From Candidatus Neoflavobacterium equi (GTDB taxonomy: Bacteria > Bacteroidota > Bacteroidia > Flavobacteriales > Flavobacteriaceae), in the NCBI GenBank assembly GCA_018065745.1, contig JAGHSS010000137.1:1-7935 (forward strand): DNA of 7,935 bases, read 5' to 3'. The stretch's first letter is position 1. Each line of letters opens with the position of its first letter. Below are positions 6,327 to 7,935 of the stretch, one piece after another. The notes beneath the pieces were generated by a model. It saw nothing but the letters and a program-made list of their open reading frames with translations, searched no databases and was not told the origin of the DNA. The position numbers and the translations under genes are program-made.

Positions 6327-7100
6327 TTATTTGTTGTGCAATTCTTTTAATTGCGCGTTTCTTACTTTTTTGAATAATTCTGAAGAGTATACAAAGTCTG
6401 TTACTGCTTCATTGTCTGTTGTGAAGATTTGAGATTTGTCTCCTTGCCAAGCCAATAATCCCTCTTTCAAAAACACAATGTTCGCTCCAATTTCCATAAC
6501 AGAGTTCATATCATGGGTATTGATCACCGTCGTGATTTGATATTCTTCAGTAATCTCTTGAATCAAATTGTCAATGACTACAGAGGTTTTTGGATCCAAT
6601 CCAGAGTTGGGCTCATCACAGAAAAGGTATTTTGGATTGTTGACAATTGCTCTTGCAATGGCCACCCTTTTTTGCATCCCTCCAGAAATCTCTGACGGTA
6701 ACTTTTTGTGTGCATTGATCAGTTTCACACGGTCAATAACAAAGTCTACACGTTCTTTGATTTCCTTCTCTCTTTTGTTGGTGAACATTTTCAATGGGAA
6801 CGCAATGTTTTCTTCCACTGTCATGGAGTCAAACAAGGCACTTCCTTGAAATACCATCCCGATTTCAGTTCTCAAAGTTCTCTTTTCATCATCTGTCAAT
6901 GATTGATACTCTCTGCCATCAAAGACAATGTCTCCGCTGTCTGGCGTATGAATCCCCAACAAACTCTTCAATAATACCGTTTTACCAGATCCACTCTGAC
7001 CAATGATCAAGTTAGTCTTTCCAGTTTCAAATGTAGTAGTGATTCCTTTTAAAACCGTTTGGTCTCCAAACGATTTAATGACGTTTTTAACTTCAATCAT
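6327..7100 (-). CDS. ABC transporter ATP-binding protein, MlaF-like (MCE/Mla lipid transport)
   Basis: This 257-aa ATPase is predicted to power an MlaE-type permease on the cytoplasmic face of the inner membrane. All ABC motifs are intact: Walker A GQSGSGKT (34-41), Q-loop Gln85 in GMVFQGSALFDSMTVEENIAFPL, signature SGGMQKR (139-145), Walker B YLFCDEP (158-164) with Asp162 and catalytic Glu163, D-loop SGLDP (166-170) and H-loop His196 in NTHDM. The ALFDSMTVEENIAFPL stretch is typical of the MlaF/Ttg2A group. The C-terminal 30 residues are charged and extend past the last conserved element. The gene starts 3 nt after the permease stop, so the two form an operon. By family knowledge the substrate would be phospholipid moved between inner and outer membranes; the direction cannot be inferred here. 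Confidence 0.92.
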   Translation of the reverse strand: MIEVKNVIKSFGDQTVLKGITTTFETGKTNLIIGQSGSGKTVLLKSLLGIHTPDSGDIVFDGREYQSLTDDEKRTLRTEIGMVFQGSALFDSMTVEENIAFPLKMFTNKREKEIKERVDFVIDRVKLINAHKKLPSEISGGMQKRVAIARAIVNNPKYLFCDEPNSGLDPKTSVVIDNLIQEITEEYQITTVINTHDMNSVMEIGANIVFLKEGLLAWQGDKSQIFTTDNEAVTDFVYSSELFKKVRNAQLKELHNK

Positions 7101-7103
7101 ATC

Positions 7104-7844
7104 CTAGCTCAATAACATTTGTGTTAATATGTAATTAGACAAAATGATGGCAACGCTGGTCCATACAAAGGATGTTGTGGACGCCTTACCTACCTCAAGT
7201 GCTCCACCTTTCATATAGTAACCATGAAACGACGGGATTGTAGCTAATATAAAAGCAAACACTAATGTTTTGATAAAAGCATAAACAATATGGAAAGGAA
7301 TAAAATCAATTTGAATACCTGTAATAAATTCGTCAGCTGTGGCAAATCCACCGTATACACCGGCAATCCATCCACCCAAAATACCTAGGAACATAGCCAA
7401 TCCAATTAAGAATGGGTACAACAACAAGGCAATAATTTTTGGGAATACCAAGTAGTTCAAAGAGTTTACTCCCATCACTTCCAAGGCGTCAATCTGTTCT
7501 GTTACCCTCATAGTTCCAATACTTGAAGTAATGAAAGATCCCATTTTACCTGCCATGATAACAGAGATAAAGGTTGGGGCAAATTCCAAGATTACAGACT
7601 GTCTGGTTGCAAAACCAATCAGGTATCTTGGGATTAAAGGATTGGTTAAGTTTAGGGCCGTTTGAATGGCAACTACTCCACCCACAAAGAAGGAGATGAA
7701 GGCTACAATTCCCAATGATCCCAATATTAAATCGTCAATTTCTTTAAAAACTAACTGTTTCATTACTTTCCATTTGGTCGGTTTGTTGAATACTTCTTTC
7801 AACATCAGGAAGTATTGACCAATGTGTGTTAACATCTTAATCAT
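7104..7844 (-). CDS. ABC transporter permease, MlaE family
   Basis: This 246-aa integral membrane protein is of the MlaE/Ttg2B permease family, the membrane core of MCE-type lipid transporters. The family hallmark is clear: GTMRVTEQIDALEVMG at 110-125, followed by the NYLVFPK segment (130-136). Hydrophobic segments lie near residues 40-64, 85-105, 137-166, 185-205 and 225-246, and the first is preceded by a probable amphipathic interfacial helix (about 10-36). The length is close to that of other MlaE proteins. The start is ATG at 7844; Met4 (7835) is an alternative that changes only three residues. It is the first gene of a minus-strand operon with the mlaF-like ATPase, 3 nt downstream. No MlaD-like MCE protein follows, because the operon ends at the terminator after the ATPase. 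Confidence 0.92.
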   Translation of the reverse strand: MIKMLTHIGQYFLMLKEVFNKPTKWKVMKQLVFKEIDDLILGSLGIVAFISFFVGGVVAIQTALNLTNPLIPRYLIGFATRQSVILEFAPTFISVIMAGKMGSFITSSIGTMRVTEQIDALEVMGVNSLNYLVFPKIIALLLYPFLIGLAMFLGILGGWIAGVYGGFATADEFITGIQIDFIPFHIVYAFIKTLVFAFILATIPSFHGYYMKGGALEVGKASTTSFVWTSVAIILSNYILTQMLLS

Positions 7845-7935
7845 ATATAAAAAAATAAGGGCTAAATTACCAATTGTTATCCAATTTTAAACGATGTTTT
7901 TCTAAAATATTATGTAATATTATAAGGGATGTGCC

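Noticed and set aside
6568..6849. 93-codon open frame on the plus strand opposite the mlaF-like gene
   Set aside because: It is antisense to conserved ABC motifs, overlaps other spurious frames, and has no promoter or family resemblance.
7850..7857. TATTTTTT on the minus strand 5 nt before the permease ATG, similar in placement to the two TAnnTTTG elements
   Set aside because: The final G of the consensus is missing, and the region is a T-run where such matches arise by chance. TAATTTAG (minus strand, 7869-7862) also has one mismatch. Neither is strong enough to call.
7906..7923. Two copies of AATATTAT at 10-bp spacing, and two CCAATT copies at 7870 and 7881
   Set aside because: These are short AT-rich repeats in a 91-bp upstream region. 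They could be operator half-sites, but nothing beyond composition supports it.
1..7935. Mobile elements, CRISPR arrays, tRNA/rRNA genes, riboswitches or a defence system
   Set aside because: Reading both strands gave no transposase, integrase, spaced repeats, tRNA-like cloverleaf or defence-type domains. Almost all of the window is occupied by conserved metabolic and transport genes.

Overview
The window looks like a chromosomal housekeeping segment from a member of the Bacteroidota, most likely Flavobacteriia/Flavobacteriales. It is AT-rich, its genes lack clear Shine-Dalgarno sequences, and several starts follow TAnnTTTG elements, the -7 hexamer-like motif of this phylum. The proteins (an E1-alpha/E2 pyruvate dehydrogenase pair with two lipoyl domains, an M28 lipoprotein peptidase, a SprT-like protein, a single-domain mannose-1-phosphate guanylyltransferase, an MlaE/MlaF-like pair) resemble flavobacterial families. 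The genus cannot be assigned from the sequence alone.

Layout. Positions 1-148 are an AT-rich leader with a possible promoter and a 5'-UTR hairpin. pdhA (149-1147) and pdhC (1152-2831) form a two-gene plus-strand operon closed by a 16-bp hairpin terminator (2851-2886). A new unit begins immediately after it with a promoter-like element almost touching the start codon of an M28 lipoprotein peptidase (2919-3869). That gene overlaps a short-chain dehydrogenase (3869-4549) by one base, and a SprT-like gene with a TTG start follows (4559-5158). The guanylyltransferase gene (5193-6260) has its own promoter-like element with the same near-leaderless arrangement. A perfect 40-bp palindrome (6276-6315) lies between it and a convergent minus-strand operon, mlaE-like permease (7844-7104) then mlaF-like ATPase (7100-6327). 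Positions 7845-7935 are the AT-rich upstream region of that operon.

Function. The first operon supplies E1-alpha and E2 of the complex that converts pyruvate to acetyl-CoA; E1-beta and E3 are not in the window. The middle genes are an exported peptidase, an oxidoreductase of unknown substrate and a zinc-metalloprotease-fold protein, with no evident shared pathway. The guanylyltransferase makes GDP-mannose for glycans. The minus-strand pair is the membrane and ATPase core of an MCE/Mla-type lipid transporter, without its substrate-binding MCE protein here.

I found no mobile element, CRISPR array, RNA gene, phage or defence system, and no convincing undescribed system. The points worth a second look are small in scale: near-leaderless promoter arrangements, the non-AUG start of the SprT-like gene, a 39-bp perfect repeat between the two lipoyl domains, the very symmetric convergent terminator, and transporter and enzyme complexes whose partner subunits must be encoded elsewhere.
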